This document shows positions 27,318 through 35,383 of a stretch of DNA of 64,000 nt, one piece after another. The notes under the pieces are model-generated. The model saw only the letters and a list, made by a program, of their open reading frames with translations. It did not search any database and was not told where the DNA came from. This DNA comes from Eshraghiella sp964414835 (GTDB taxonomy: Bacteria > Bacillota > Clostridia > Lachnospirales > Lachnospiraceae): assembly GCA_964414835.1 (NCBI GenBank), contig CAYPWY010000001.1, forward strand, positions 62,001 through 126,000. Reading direction: 5' to 3'. Both the position numbers and the translations under genes were made by a program. Numbering within the stretch: the first letter of the stretch is position 1; each line of letters opens with the position of its first letter.

Positions 27318-28076
27318 TTAAAACAGCAACCCAATATACCAATTTATCAATTTATCCCCAAACAGCATTACAATAAAAATGCCGATGGACAAATATGGGC
27401 CAAAAGCAAGAACCCTGCCTTTGTCTTTAATTTTCATAAGCGTCAGATGGACTACGGAGCCTATAATACAGCCGATTACAAAGGCAAATATTATATGTTT
27501 CCAGCCCAACAGCAGCCCTGCCGCCGCCATAAGCTTAATATCACCGCCGCCTATTCCTCTTCCTCTTGTGATTATGTATAATATAAGAAGAAATCCGCTG
27601 ACAGATACCATGCCTATGAGATAATACGCAAAATTACGATAGTCAAGTGCCGTATGGACAACACCTGATATCATTATTGCTATGTTAAGCCCTGCCGGTA
27701 TTTCGCAGGTTCTCCAATCTATAACAGTAATTGCCGTCAAAGCAGAGAAACACAGCACGTATAATATGCTGCTGAAATTCAACCCATTTACCGCAAATAT
27801 CAACACATAGCCGCATCCGTTAACCGCTTCAATTACCGGATATTGCGCTGATATTTTATTCTTACAATACCTGCATCGTCCTCTCAGGAGCATCCAGCTG
27901 AACAGTGGTACAAGGTCGTACCACTTCAGCCGGTGTCCGCAGCTCATGCAATGAGAATGTTCAGTCGTAATATTTTCGTTCTGCGGCAGTCTGTATATCA
28001 GCACGTTAACAAAACTGCCGATCACTATGCCATACAGAAAAATAATTATGTAAATAGGAATCATCTCAGCCAGCAT
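27318..28076 (-). CDS. pilD: Prepilin leader peptidase/N-methyltransferase PilD
   Basis: A 252-residue polytopic membrane protein. The N-terminal methylase part carries two CxxC pairs (HCMSCGH and CRYCKN) as in zinc-containing PilD. The two catalytic aspartates lie in VIDWRTCEIP and GGGDIKLM, typical of A24 family peptidases. It cleaves class III signals after Gly and methylates the new N-terminus. Its neighbours are the major pilin upstream and pilMN downstream. AGGTATAGC before ATG 28076 serves as ribosome site. Confidence 0.95.
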   Translation of the reverse strand: MLAEMIPIYIIIFLYGIVIGSFVNVLIYRLPQNENITTEHSHCMSCGHRLKWYDLVPLFSWMLLRGRCRYCKNKISAQYPVIEAVNGCGYVLIFAVNGLNFSSILYVLCFSALTAITVIDWRTCEIPAGLNIAIMISGVVHTALDYRNFAYYLIGMVSVSGFLLILYIITRGRGIGGGDIKLMAAAGLLLGWKHIIFAFVIGCIIGSVVHLTLMKIKDKGRVLAFGPYLSIGIFIVMLFGDKLINWYIGLLF

Positions 28077-28098
28077 ATGCTATACCTGTTCATATCAA

Positions 28099-28563
28099 TT
28101 ACTGTAAATCTTCTGTACCGTATTTTGTGGATTCAACTGTACCTGTAACCTTTTCGTTTTTAAATGTAAAAGTTACCACAGTATCATCGGCTTTAATCTT
28201 TGAGGTGTATTCAAGTGTATAACTGTCAGCTCCCTCGCCATTCAGATTCTGTACAACTTGATCGAGGAAATCTGCCCAGTCGTCTTCTGCAGCTGGATCA
28301 GGCGACATGAGAACAAGTGTACCGCCTTTGTAAGTAAGCTCTCCCTCCAATCCGGCGAATTTTTCGCTTGCCATTTCAATCTCGAATGCATTTCTAACCT
28401 CAGATAAGTTGTTAATATCTTTCTGATGTTTTGATTTCTCAACGTTTCTTACAAGTGTAGGAACAAGAACTCCGAGAAGTACAGCCATAATAGCTACTAC
28501 TACTATAAGCTCTACAAGAGAGAAACCTTTGTTATTTTTTTTCTTTTTCTGAAATAATTTCAT
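28099..28563 (-). CDS. pilA: Major type IV pilin
   Basis: A 154-residue prepilin with basic leader of about ten residues, then NNKG|FSLVELIVVVAIMAV with Glu at +5 and a long hydrophobic helix with a charged continuation (RNVEKSKHQKDINNLSEVRN), as in Gram-positive PilA/ComGC-type pilins. ATG at 28563 is chosen: AAAGGAG lies eight bases before it, but only two bases before an ATG at 28569. No disulphide cysteines are present. Its own leader with a promoter and hairpins suggests strong, separate expression, which makes it the likely major subunit. Confidence 0.85.
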   Translation of the reverse strand: MKLFQKKKKNNKGFSLVELIVVVAIMAVLLGVLVPTLVRNVEKSKHQKDINNLSEVRNAFEIEMASEKFAGLEGELTYKGGTLVLMSPDPAAEDDWADFLDQVVQNLNGEGADSYTLEYTSKIKADDTVVTFTFKNEKVTGTVESTKYGTEDLQ

Positions 28564-28587
28564 GCCCATATCTCCTTTTAATTTATT

Positions 28588-28661
28588 TTTTAATTCTCAT
28601 ATAATGAATTAAAATAAGTAAGAAAGTCATCCGGCCTACACCGGATTTGCGTGTATCACGC
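28588..28661 (-). promoter_or_regulatory. Structured leader of the major pilin gene
   Basis: Three perfect hairpins precede pilA on the minus strand: GCGTG-ATA-CACGC (28661-28649), ATCCGG-TGTAGG-CCGGAT (28646-28629) and TTTTAATTC-9 nt-GAATTAAAA (28614-28588), the last ending about 18 bases before the ribosome site. No full riboswitch consensus was recognised. They may stabilise the abundant pilin RNA or separate its level from pilC. Confidence 0.5.
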
Positions 28662-28662
28662 A

Positions 28663-28691
28663 TATATATCAATGTGCCATCGGCTAAACAA
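28663..28691 (-). promoter_or_regulatory. Candidate promoter for pilA
   Basis: Minus strand TTGTTT (28691-28686), 17-base spacer, TATATA (28668-28663), within the 175-bp gap between pilC and pilA. Initiation would fall inside the first hairpin of the leader. Confidence 0.45.
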
Positions 28692-28738
28692 CACATTAAG
28701 ATATCATCAAATACTCATGCTATGTAACATGCAGACTT

Positions 28739-29947
28739 TTACATATTGCTCAATGCATTATTCATTGAAATGACCGGTCCGTAGATTGCCGCAAGTATAA
28801 CGCAGACTATTGCAGCCATTACTACGATTATCATAGGTTCAAGAAGCGCCATAATCTGCTGTGTTGCCAGTTCAACCTCTTCATCATAATATTTTGCGCA
28901 GTTATTGAGCATCTCTTCAAGATTACCTGTTTCCTCACCTATACCTATCATATGTACAATCAAAGGCGGAAACAAACCCGATTTCTTAAGAGGCTGTGAT
29001 AAAGCGACCCCTCGCTGAATCTGCACGGCAGCCTCCTGAAGCGCCTGCTGATAAAGAATATTATCCATAGTCCTTGCAGTTATCTCCATAGCCTCAACCA
29101 TCGGCATGCCGGATGCCATCATGGTGCTGAATGTCCTTGAAAATCTGGCGCAGGCTGTTTTTGTTTTAAGCTTGCCGAATACAGGAAGTTTCAAGCCCAG
29201 CGCAGCAAAGAAATGCTTGCCCGTATTGCTTCTTTTAAACATAACTATAACCGCAGCCACCGCAGCTACAACTGCTATTGCTATGAACCATTTGCTTCTG
29301 AGGAAATCACTAAGTGACATAAGCGCTTTCGTCACCACAGGAAGCTCTGTATCCATATCCTCAAACATACTGGCAAAATTAGGAATTACGGCAACTACCA
29401 TTACTATGAGAACCACAACAGCAACAATAAGGAGCACGATAGGATAAATCATCGCCTTCTTGAGCATTCCTTTAACCTTGGTATCCTTCTCGAAATGTTC
29501 CGACATTCTCTGCAATGATATTTCCACATTACCTGAAGCTTCCCCCGCCTCAATCATGCTTATAAGCAAATTAGGAAAAACAGACTCACGTTTCATAGCG
29601 CCGGCAAGTGTTTCGCCCTTTTCGACATTGTCTCTTACATTCTTTACTGCTTCTTTAAGCAATTTATTTTCAGTCTGGTCGGACAGCATATCCAACGCTG
29701 ATACGATGCCCACACCTGCTTGCAAAAGACTGTTAAACTGACGGCAGAATACACTGAGGTCTCTGGATTTAACCTTTTTCCCGCCTATTGTAATTTGCTT
29801 ATTGAGGACGCTTCCTGTATTAATTACTAATATTGTATTCCCCTCATTTTTGAGAACTGCCACAGCTTTCTCTTTGCTGTCAGCCTCTATGGTTCCCTTT
29901 TTCTCTTTGCCTTCTTTAGTTATCACCTTATATGTGAAATTAGCCAT
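28739..29947 (-). CDS. pilC: Type IV pilus inner membrane platform protein PilC
   Basis: A 402-residue GspF/PilC family protein with two T2SF domains of about 120 residues: FCRQFNSLLQAGVGIVSAL near 66-84 and FSRTFSTMMASGMPMVEAM near 268-286. Three membrane segments are seen (about 170-190, 217-237, 375-395). It is the platform that couples PilB/PilT to the pilin fibre. The N-terminus MANFTYKVITKEGKEKKGTIEA is typical. GAGGG precedes the ATG. It follows pilT after a 282-bp AT-rich gap with its own promoter. Confidence 0.95.
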   Translation of the reverse strand: MANFTYKVITKEGKEKKGTIEADSKEKAVAVLKNEGNTILVINTGSVLNKQITIGGKKVKSRDLSVFCRQFNSLLQAGVGIVSALDMLSDQTENKLLKEAVKNVRDNVEKGETLAGAMKRESVFPNLLISMIEAGEASGNVEISLQRMSEHFEKDTKVKGMLKKAMIYPIVLLIVAVVVLIVMVVAVIPNFASMFEDMDTELPVVTKALMSLSDFLRSKWFIAIAVVAAVAAVIVMFKRSNTGKHFFAALGLKLPVFGKLKTKTACARFSRTFSTMMASGMPMVEAMEITARTMDNILYQQALQEAAVQIQRGVALSQPLKKSGLFPPLIVHMIGIGEETGNLEEMLNNCAKYYDEEVELATQQIMALLEPMIIVVMAAIVCVILAAIYGPVISMNNALSNM

Positions 29948-29963
29948 ATATACCCTCTACCCT

Positions 29964-29995
29964 TCTGTCCATATTTGTCCGTTTTATTGGACAGA
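29964..29995 (-). promoter_or_regulatory. Alternative hairpins in the pilC leader
   Basis: TCTGTCC (29964-29970) pairs with GGACAGA (29989-29995), while an inner GTCC (29977-29980) can instead pair with GGAC (29989-29992). The two folds exclude each other and lie just upstream of the pilC ribosome site. Regulatory use is only a possibility. Confidence 0.35.
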
Positions 29996-30026
29996 TCACT
30001 TTATAAATATGTACTTATATAATTAT

Positions 30027-30055
30027 ATATTAGCATTAATGGTTCTTTAAATCAA
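30027..30055 (-). promoter_or_regulatory. Sigma-A promoter for pilC
   Basis: Minus strand TTGATT (30055-30050), 17-base spacer, TAATAT (30032-30027). It lies downstream of phased A-tracts and would give a leader of about 75 bases. Confidence 0.58.
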
Positions 30056-30067
30056 GCATATTGATTA

Positions 30068-30101
30068 TTTTTTTCACATTTTTTCACATTTTTTCACATT
30101 T
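30068..30101. repeat. Phased A/T-tract repeat (10-bp period) upstream of the pilC promoter
   Basis: TTTTCACATT occurs three times in perfect tandem (30071-30100), placing T runs of six or seven bases every ten bases. Runs phased to the helical repeat are known to curve DNA. The block begins about 13 bases upstream of the pilC -35 box. Confidence 0.8.
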
Positions 30102-30219
30102 AAGCAATTTCGCAGCATAAATACATTTTTGCGGTGTCATGTAAAACAAAACAGGTCTGCACGTCACTCATTAAAATTAATTTTTGCTATAAGGATTGCG
30201 GTCAAACGCATCATTTCTA

Positions 30220-30242
30220 TTATATTATATTATATTATATTA
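30220..30242. repeat. Pentanucleotide repeat TTATA at the pilT 3' end
   Basis: Four and a half copies of TTATA overlap the last codons and the stop codon of pilT. The stop lies in the first copies read, so unit loss or gain at the far end leaves the protein unchanged. Confidence 0.85.
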
Positions 30243-31291
30243 ATCTTCCTTTCGAGCGCCGTGCTGTCCTGTGCAAAGTTCAATGCTGTATCAGAGGAAA
30301 TTTCGCCGCGCATTACGAGGTCCAAAAGTGCATCATCCATAGTGTTCATACCCAGCTTCTTGCTGGTCTGTATCATAGAATCAATCTGAAATGTTTTATT
30401 TTCTCTTACAAGGTTCTTGATTGCCGTAGTCATAAGCATCACTTCAAAAGCTCCCACTCGTCTGTGTTTATCTACGGTAGGAACAAGCTGCTGCGATATA
30501 ACCGCCTCCAAAACCATAGCCAGCTGCACTCTTATCTGCTGTTGCTGATGAGGAGGAAAAACATCAATGATACGGTCTATTGTACTGGCAGCACCTATTG
30601 TATGCAACGTTGAAAAAACAAGATGTCCCGTCTCCGCTGCCGTTATTGCTATTGAGATAGTCTCAAGGTCACGCATCTCTCCCACAAGGATAACATCAGG
30701 GTCCTCTCTGAGAGCAGCTCTCAGTGCATTGGCATAGCTGTTGGAGTCTATTCCGATTTCTCTCTGGTTAACCATTGATTTCTTATGATGGTGCAAATAC
30801 TCTATCGGGTCTTCAAGGGTAATAATATGTGCAGAGGTGTTGTCGTTGATTTTGTCTATAAGCGATGCAAGTGTGGTGGATTTACCGCTTCCCGTAGGCC
30901 CTGTAACTAGAACCAGCCCCCTTTTTTTGCGATGCAAATCTATAACAGACCGTGGAAGCCCCAAATCCTCCGGCTTAGGTATCTGAGTTCCCACAAGCCT
31001 GATAGCAGCTGCAAGGGAACCTCTCTGGTTAAATGCGTTAACCCTGTACCTTCCCAGACTTGGTATACCCCATGAAAAGTCCACCTCACCTTTTTGATTG
31101 AGGGTATCAAGCTGTTTTTCGTTCATTATTGATTTAATTATTGCATCTGTATCGTTTGGAAGAAGACGCGGGAAGTCCATATCTATAAGTTCTCCTGCAA
31201 CCCTCATCTTCGGCGGCACCCCTACCGTAATGTGCACGTCAGATGCCGTATTATCCTTTGCAATCTTCATTAACTCTTCTATTGTAACCAT
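30230..31291 (-). CDS. pilT: Pilus retraction ATPase PilT
   Basis: A 353-residue PilT/GspE family ATPase of normal PilT size. Walker A GPTGSGKST is at about 131-139; Asp box ITLEDPIEY; Walker B DVILVGEMRD; His box TGHLVFSTLHT; the PilT-specific AIRNLIRE motif appears as AIKNLVREN near 281-289. It powers pilus retraction and so twitching or DNA uptake. GGGAGG precedes the ATG. It lies between pilB and pilC. Confidence 0.96.
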   Translation of the reverse strand: MVTIEELMKIAKDNTASDVHITVGVPPKMRVAGELIDMDFPRLLPNDTDAIIKSIMNEKQLDTLNQKGEVDFSWGIPSLGRYRVNAFNQRGSLAAAIRLVGTQIPKPEDLGLPRSVIDLHRKKRGLVLVTGPTGSGKSTTLASLIDKINDNTSAHIITLEDPIEYLHHHKKSMVNQREIGIDSNSYANALRAALREDPDVILVGEMRDLETISIAITAAETGHLVFSTLHTIGAASTIDRIIDVFPPHQQQQIRVQLAMVLEAVISQQLVPTVDKHRRVGAFEVMLMTTAIKNLVRENKTFQIDSMIQTSKKLGMNTMDDALLDLVMRGEISSDTALNFAQDSTALERKINII

Positions 31292-31350
31292 TTTATATCC
31301 TCCCGCTCCATGAGGAACTTAATAATTATTTCAAGCGGCTTTGTTCATAT

Positions 31351-33057
31351 TTATTCGTCATCCGCTTCATATGTTATCTTCATCATCTCCGCAAATGAGG
31401 TCGTTCCATTCAGAACATATTTTGCCGCCGCCTGTCTCAGCGTTGACATTCCCTCAAGCTGTGCCTGTTTTGTTATTTCATCAGCATTAGCCCTGCCCGC
31501 AATAAGATTACTGATTTTATGAGTTATAGGCATTATTTCGTATACACCGATTCGTCCGTAGTAGCCTGTATGTCCGCAGACCTCGCATCCGCAAGGCTCT
31601 TTTAACAGAATCTGCTCCGTTGTGGGCACCCCAAGCTTTTTTTTCTCTTCATCGGTGGCTGCTCTTGTTGTCTTACACTCGCAAAGCCTTCTGACAAGTC
31701 TCTGTGCAATTATTCCCACAAGGGAATCGCCGAGAAGATAAGGCTCAACGCCCATATCAATAAGTCGGGACACCGACGCCGCCGTAGAGTTGGTATGAAG
31801 TGTACTTACAACAAGGTGTCCGGTTATTGATGCCTTAACTGCAATTCCGGCAGTTTCACCGTCTCGAATCTCGCCTATCATTATTATGTCAGGGTCCTGA
31901 CGGAGTATAGAACGCAGGGCACTGGCAAATGTAAGGTCCGCCTTCGGGTTGACCTGAACCTGATTAACCCCGTCCACATTGGCCTCCACCGGGTCCTCTA
32001 CGGTTACAATATTAACCTCGTCACTGGCAAGCTCACTTAATGCCGTATAAAGCGTTGTTGATTTACCGCTTCCGGTAGGCCCTGTAACCAGAATGATTCC
32101 GTGGGGATTTTTAAGGATATTTTCAAATTTAGCCAAATCCTGAGATGTCAATCCCAAATCCTTTTTATCACGTCTGAATCCTTCCTTGGATGCAAGTCGC
32201 ATAACAACCTTCTCGCCAAATACGGTAGGCAGGTTGCTGACACGTATATCGTATTCTTTACGGTCAACAATCATTGTAATACGGCCATCCTGCGGCTTTC
32301 TTTTTTCCGAAATATCCATGCCTGAGATAACCTTAAGTCTGGCAACTATTGCCGAATACAGGCTCTTGTCATATTTGATGGACTCACGAAGCACACCATC
32401 CACCCTGTATCGGACCTTAACCATATACTCAAAAGGTTCAATATGTATATCGGAAGCCCTCTGTCTTACCGCCTGTTCTATAATACCACGCACTAACTGT
32501 ACAATAGGAGAGCTTTCAATGTCCTCCTTACGCACATCATCGTCTTCATCAGCTTCAAGGTAGCTTTGCTGTTCCTGACGAAACTGCTCTGCCACTGCCA
32601 TCGCCTGTGACTGCCCGAAATATTTATCTATCATGGCAGTTATATCGTTACCGTTGGCAAGATATGGCAGCACTGTCATTCCAGTAATAATACTGACATC
32701 ATCAATTGCCATAATATCCATAGGATTATCCATGGCAACCTTAAGAACATTTACCTGTTTGCTGTCCAGAGCAAATGGCAATACAACATATTTACGGATT
32801 ATATCCTCATTTACCATATGAAGCGCCGTTTCATCTATATTTATCTTACGAAGGTCTACGTATTCAATATCAAGCTGTTTGCAAAGCTCATTATTAATCT
32901 CATCCTGAGTTACAAAGCCTAATGAAACCAGTGCCTCACCGATTTTGATTTTTTTGGTTTTCTGCTCTGTCAAAGCCCGTTCCAGCTGTTCCTGGTTTAT
33001 CTTACCGTTTTTCAAAAATATGTCGCCTATTCTCAGGCTTTTTCTCCTATATGCCAT
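31351..33057 (-). CDS. pilB: Pilus extension ATPase PilB
   Basis: A 568-residue GspE/PilB family ATPase. The N-terminal MshEN-type domain (RIGDIFLKNGKINQEQLERAL, then EALVSLGFVTQDEI) occupies about 1-150; in other bacteria such domains bind cyclic di-GMP. Walker A GPTGSGKST is at about 326-334, Walker B DIIMIGEIRD, and a C-terminal cysteine zinc motif (CECK ... CGCEVCGHTGYYGR). It powers pilin polymerisation. AAGGAG precedes the ATG. Second gene of the locus. Confidence 0.96.
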   Translation of the reverse strand: MAYRRKSLRIGDIFLKNGKINQEQLERALTEQKTKKIKIGEALVSLGFVTQDEINNELCKQLDIEYVDLRKINIDETALHMVNEDIIRKYVVLPFALDSKQVNVLKVAMDNPMDIMAIDDVSIITGMTVLPYLANGNDITAMIDKYFGQSQAMAVAEQFRQEQQSYLEADEDDDVRKEDIESSPIVQLVRGIIEQAVRQRASDIHIEPFEYMVKVRYRVDGVLRESIKYDKSLYSAIVARLKVISGMDISEKRKPQDGRITMIVDRKEYDIRVSNLPTVFGEKVVMRLASKEGFRRDKKDLGLTSQDLAKFENILKNPHGIILVTGPTGSGKSTTLYTALSELASDEVNIVTVEDPVEANVDGVNQVQVNPKADLTFASALRSILRQDPDIIMIGEIRDGETAGIAVKASITGHLVVSTLHTNSTAASVSRLIDMGVEPYLLGDSLVGIIAQRLVRRLCECKTTRAATDEEKKKLGVPTTEQILLKEPCGCEVCGHTGYYGRIGVYEIMPITHKISNLIAGRANADEITKQAQLEGMSTLRQAAAKYVLNGTTSFAEMMKITYEADDE

Positions 33058-33078
33058 ATTACCTTCTCCTTATTTAGA

Positions 33079-34239
33079 TTAATCCACCGCAATATCTGTA
33101 TAAGTATATGCCGAATTAATTTCAGCCTGCACCGCTGCCAAAGCATCCTCATAACCGGTTCCGCATACATATCGTTCCTCCGGATTATTGGTTGCCATGG
33201 TCCATTCTCCATCCATGCTGATTATTGCATCAGAATACATAAAGCAAAACCAGCTTTCAAGATATTGGTTAGGATTATCCGAATCGTATGTGGGCATAAC
33301 TATATTGCCTTTATAAAAAAGCAGCACATAATTCTCATGCTTTTGCTCAAACCCGGAATCATTATATGCAAGCACCGCTTTTTCAAACTTAAAATCCTCC
33401 GCACTTTCATTACTGTCCCTGAACAGATAATTTATATCTCCCGTCACTTCATAGGACATATGGCTTGTAGTATCTTCAACAGCATTCACTATGACCTGAA
33501 TATTGCCGGCAGCCAGTTCCTTCACTACATCAAGATTAACATCCTTGGGGTCATTAACATACCTGTCAGCCTCTTCTATGGTATACTTCATCTCCAGTGT
33601 ATCAAAATAGTATCCTCTTGAGGCGGCAGCCTGTTCATCGGCTTTGCAGGTAATAGTTATCTCATCACCTATGGAAAGTCTGGAGGTTCTGTCAATTTCG
33701 TATTCCAAAGAAGCCAGATATTCGTTATCCGACTCATTGGAATATGCAGCATATACATAAGGACTGACACCACCTGTTATTATTTTAACATCTTCAAAAG
33801 CATCCAGCATATCGCCTTCTTCAAGACCGCTTACTTCAATCACTCTTGTGACGCCTTCAACCTCTATATCCAGTTTTTCGGCAAGTGCCTCATCATAGGA
33901 AACCGTCAGGGTGATTCTGTCTCCGTTGGATAAATTGTTTTCAATATCAAGAGAGTAAGCAAGACCGTCAACGAAACTTTCATACCGGCTCCTGACATCC
34001 TCAATATCCTTCCCGTCAGCAAGGGCATTATAAATCCCCATCTCATCAAGAGTCATGGCCGCTTTCCCTCTGCCGTTAAATCCCTCAACTTTAACAAGCA
34101 CATACTTGGATATGCGGAATTGTTGTTTTTCGGTCATATTAACTTTAATTATTATAAGCACTGCAAGTATTATTACCGGCACTGCTATTTTGATTATAAG
34201 TCCTGTAAGTCTGCGTCTGTTCATATTATTACTTACCAT
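33079..34239 (-). CDS. Membrane-anchored repeat protein, first gene of the pilus locus, function unknown
   Basis: A 386-residue protein with a basic start, one membrane segment (about 12-28, IKIAVPVIILAVLIIIK) and a long extracytoplasmic part. Two similar segments of about 70 residues can be seen: LAYSLDIENNLSNGDRITL and LEYEIDRTSRLSIGDEITI, each followed by an acidic stretch, suggesting a duplicated beta domain. The C-terminal third differs. No catalytic motif is recognised. It is 22 bp upstream of pilB with a promoter in front, so it is likely co-transcribed with the pilus genes. An ATG five codons in is an alternative start. Confidence 0.6.
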   Translation of the reverse strand: MVSNNMNRRRLTGLIIKIAVPVIILAVLIIIKVNMTEKQQFRISKYVLVKVEGFNGRGKAAMTLDEMGIYNALADGKDIEDVRSRYESFVDGLAYSLDIENNLSNGDRITLTVSYDEALAEKLDIEVEGVTRVIEVSGLEEGDMLDAFEDVKIITGGVSPYVYAAYSNESDNEYLASLEYEIDRTSRLSIGDEITITCKADEQAAASRGYYFDTLEMKYTIEEADRYVNDPKDVNLDVVKELAAGNIQVIVNAVEDTTSHMSYEVTGDINYLFRDSNESAEDFKFEKAVLAYNDSGFEQKHENYVLLFYKGNIVMPTYDSDNPNQYLESWFCFMYSDAIISMDGEWTMATNNPEERYVCGTGYEDALAAVQAEINSAYTYTDIAVD

Positions 34240-34299
34240 TCCATAGCCGGGAAAATTTTCTGATTACAAAAAGGTCATAAACACCCATACTCTACTATT

Positions 34300-34328
34300 A
34301 TATTATCACATTCCATTTGTAAAAACAA
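34300..34328 (-). promoter_or_regulatory. Promoter for the type IV pilus operon
   Basis: Minus strand TTGTTT (34328-34323), 17-base spacer, TAATAT (34305-34300). An overlapping pair TTTACA and TATAAT with a 15-base spacer is an alternative. It faces away from the AEC promoter. Confidence 0.5.
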
Positions 34329-34391
34329 GTGCGGCCCCTAATTCTTTAACTCTATACCACAAACTTCCATAATCCAACTATAACAAAATCC

Positions 34392-34419
34392 TTGACAGTG
34401 AAAATCTTCGTGATATAAT
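34392..34419 (+). promoter_or_regulatory. Sigma-A promoter for the AEC transporter
   Basis: Consensus TTGACA (34392-34397), 16-base spacer, consensus TATAAT (34414-34419) with TG extension one base upstream. RNA should start about 27 bases before the ATG. Confidence 0.82.
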
Positions 34420-34452
34420 TACAACTGCTTATTTTCAGAACAGGAGTACGCT

Positions 34453-35373
34453 ATGTTTTTTTCAATCACGTTAATATCAGTAGTTGTCATGCTTTTATAT
34501 TCCGTTCCGGGTTTTATCCTGATTAAAACACGTATGATTAAATCCGCTGCCATACCGGCATTTGCCACAGTGTTAATGTATGTATGCCAGCCGTGTCTCA
34601 CAATATACTCCTTTCAGAAGGCTGATTTTTCCATAAAGCTTGTGAAACAGCTTGGCATATTTTTTGTACTGGCACTGATTATCCAGATTATATTTCTTGG
34701 GATTTTCTATTTGATTTTCCGCAAAAAATACGAAACCATCAAGTACCGGGTGTGTACCCTTGCAACTGCACTTGGCAACTGCACATTTATGGGCGTGCCG
34801 CTGTTGGAGGCACTTTTTCCTCAACACCCGGAAACAGTGATGTTTTCGTTAGCGTTTTTTTTAGCAATGAGTATACTTTGCTGGACTGTAGTATCATATA
34901 TTATAATGCAGGATAAGAAATTTATCAGTGTAAAAAAGCTTTTCTTAAACCCTGCAATGATTTCAATGGTGGCTGCCATACCGATTTTTGTAAGCGGTCT
35001 GCAGATTCCCGATGCGATTATGAATGTAATCACCTTGTTGGGAAGAATGACAACGCCGCTTTGTATGCTGGTTCTCGGCATGAGGCTTGCGACTGTTCCG
35101 ATTAAGCCCATATTTACAAGCGGTCTTCAGTATTTCGCCATTGGCATAAAACAGCTTCTTTTGCCCCTTGTAACATTTCTTTTGGTATATTTTCTGCCTA
35201 TTGATGCAGTTATGAAGCAGACACTTTTTATACTGGCGGCTACGCCTGTTGCAAGCGTCGTCTTAAATTTCGCAGAGATGCTCGGTGAAGGTCAGGATGT
35301 GGCTGCTAATGTAGTTCTGCTTGGCACATTATCCAGTATCGTAACGATTCCTCTTATGAGTCTTTTGTTATAG
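34453..35373 (+). CDS. AEC family transporter (auxin efflux carrier type)
   Basis: A 306-residue integral membrane protein with about ten hydrophobic segments in two halves, and the AEC-type pattern of conserved Asn/Pro positions (ALGNCTFMGVPLLEALFP near residues 111-128, then SVVLNFAEMLGE near the end). AEC carriers in bacteria often export organic acids such as malate; the substrate here is unknown. AGGAG is six bases before the ATG. It stands alone on the plus strand, convergent with sigG, with only 10 bp between stops and no clear terminator. Confidence 0.85.
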   Translation: MFFSITLISVVVMLLYSVPGFILIKTRMIKSAAIPAFATVLMYVCQPCLTIYSFQKADFSIKLVKQLGIFFVLALIIQIIFLGIFYLIFRKKYETIKYRVCTLATALGNCTFMGVPLLEALFPQHPETVMFSLAFFLAMSILCWTVVSYIIMQDKKFISVKKLFLNPAMISMVAAIPIFVSGLQIPDAIMNVITLLGRMTTPLCMLVLGMRLATVPIKPIFTSGLQYFAIGIKQLLLPLVTFLLVYFLPIDAVMKQTLFILAATPVASVVLNFAEMLGEGQDVAANVVLLGTLSSIVTIPLMSLLL

Positions 35374-35383
35374 AATATTCAGA

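Noticed and set aside
28629..28661. CACGCAAA followed by a CCGG hairpin in the pilA leader as a cyclic di-GMP riboswitch
   Set aside because: Only the short core string matches; I could not build the three-helix junction. Kept as an unexplained structured leader.
30220..30242. Phase variation of PilT by the TTATA repeat
   Set aside because: The stop codon is reached within the first repeat copies, so unit changes beyond it do not change the protein.
34250..34270. CodY box (AAATTTTCTGATTACA) in front of the pilus operon
   Set aside because: Only about 11 of 15 positions fit the consensus, and such matches are common in AT-rich DNA.
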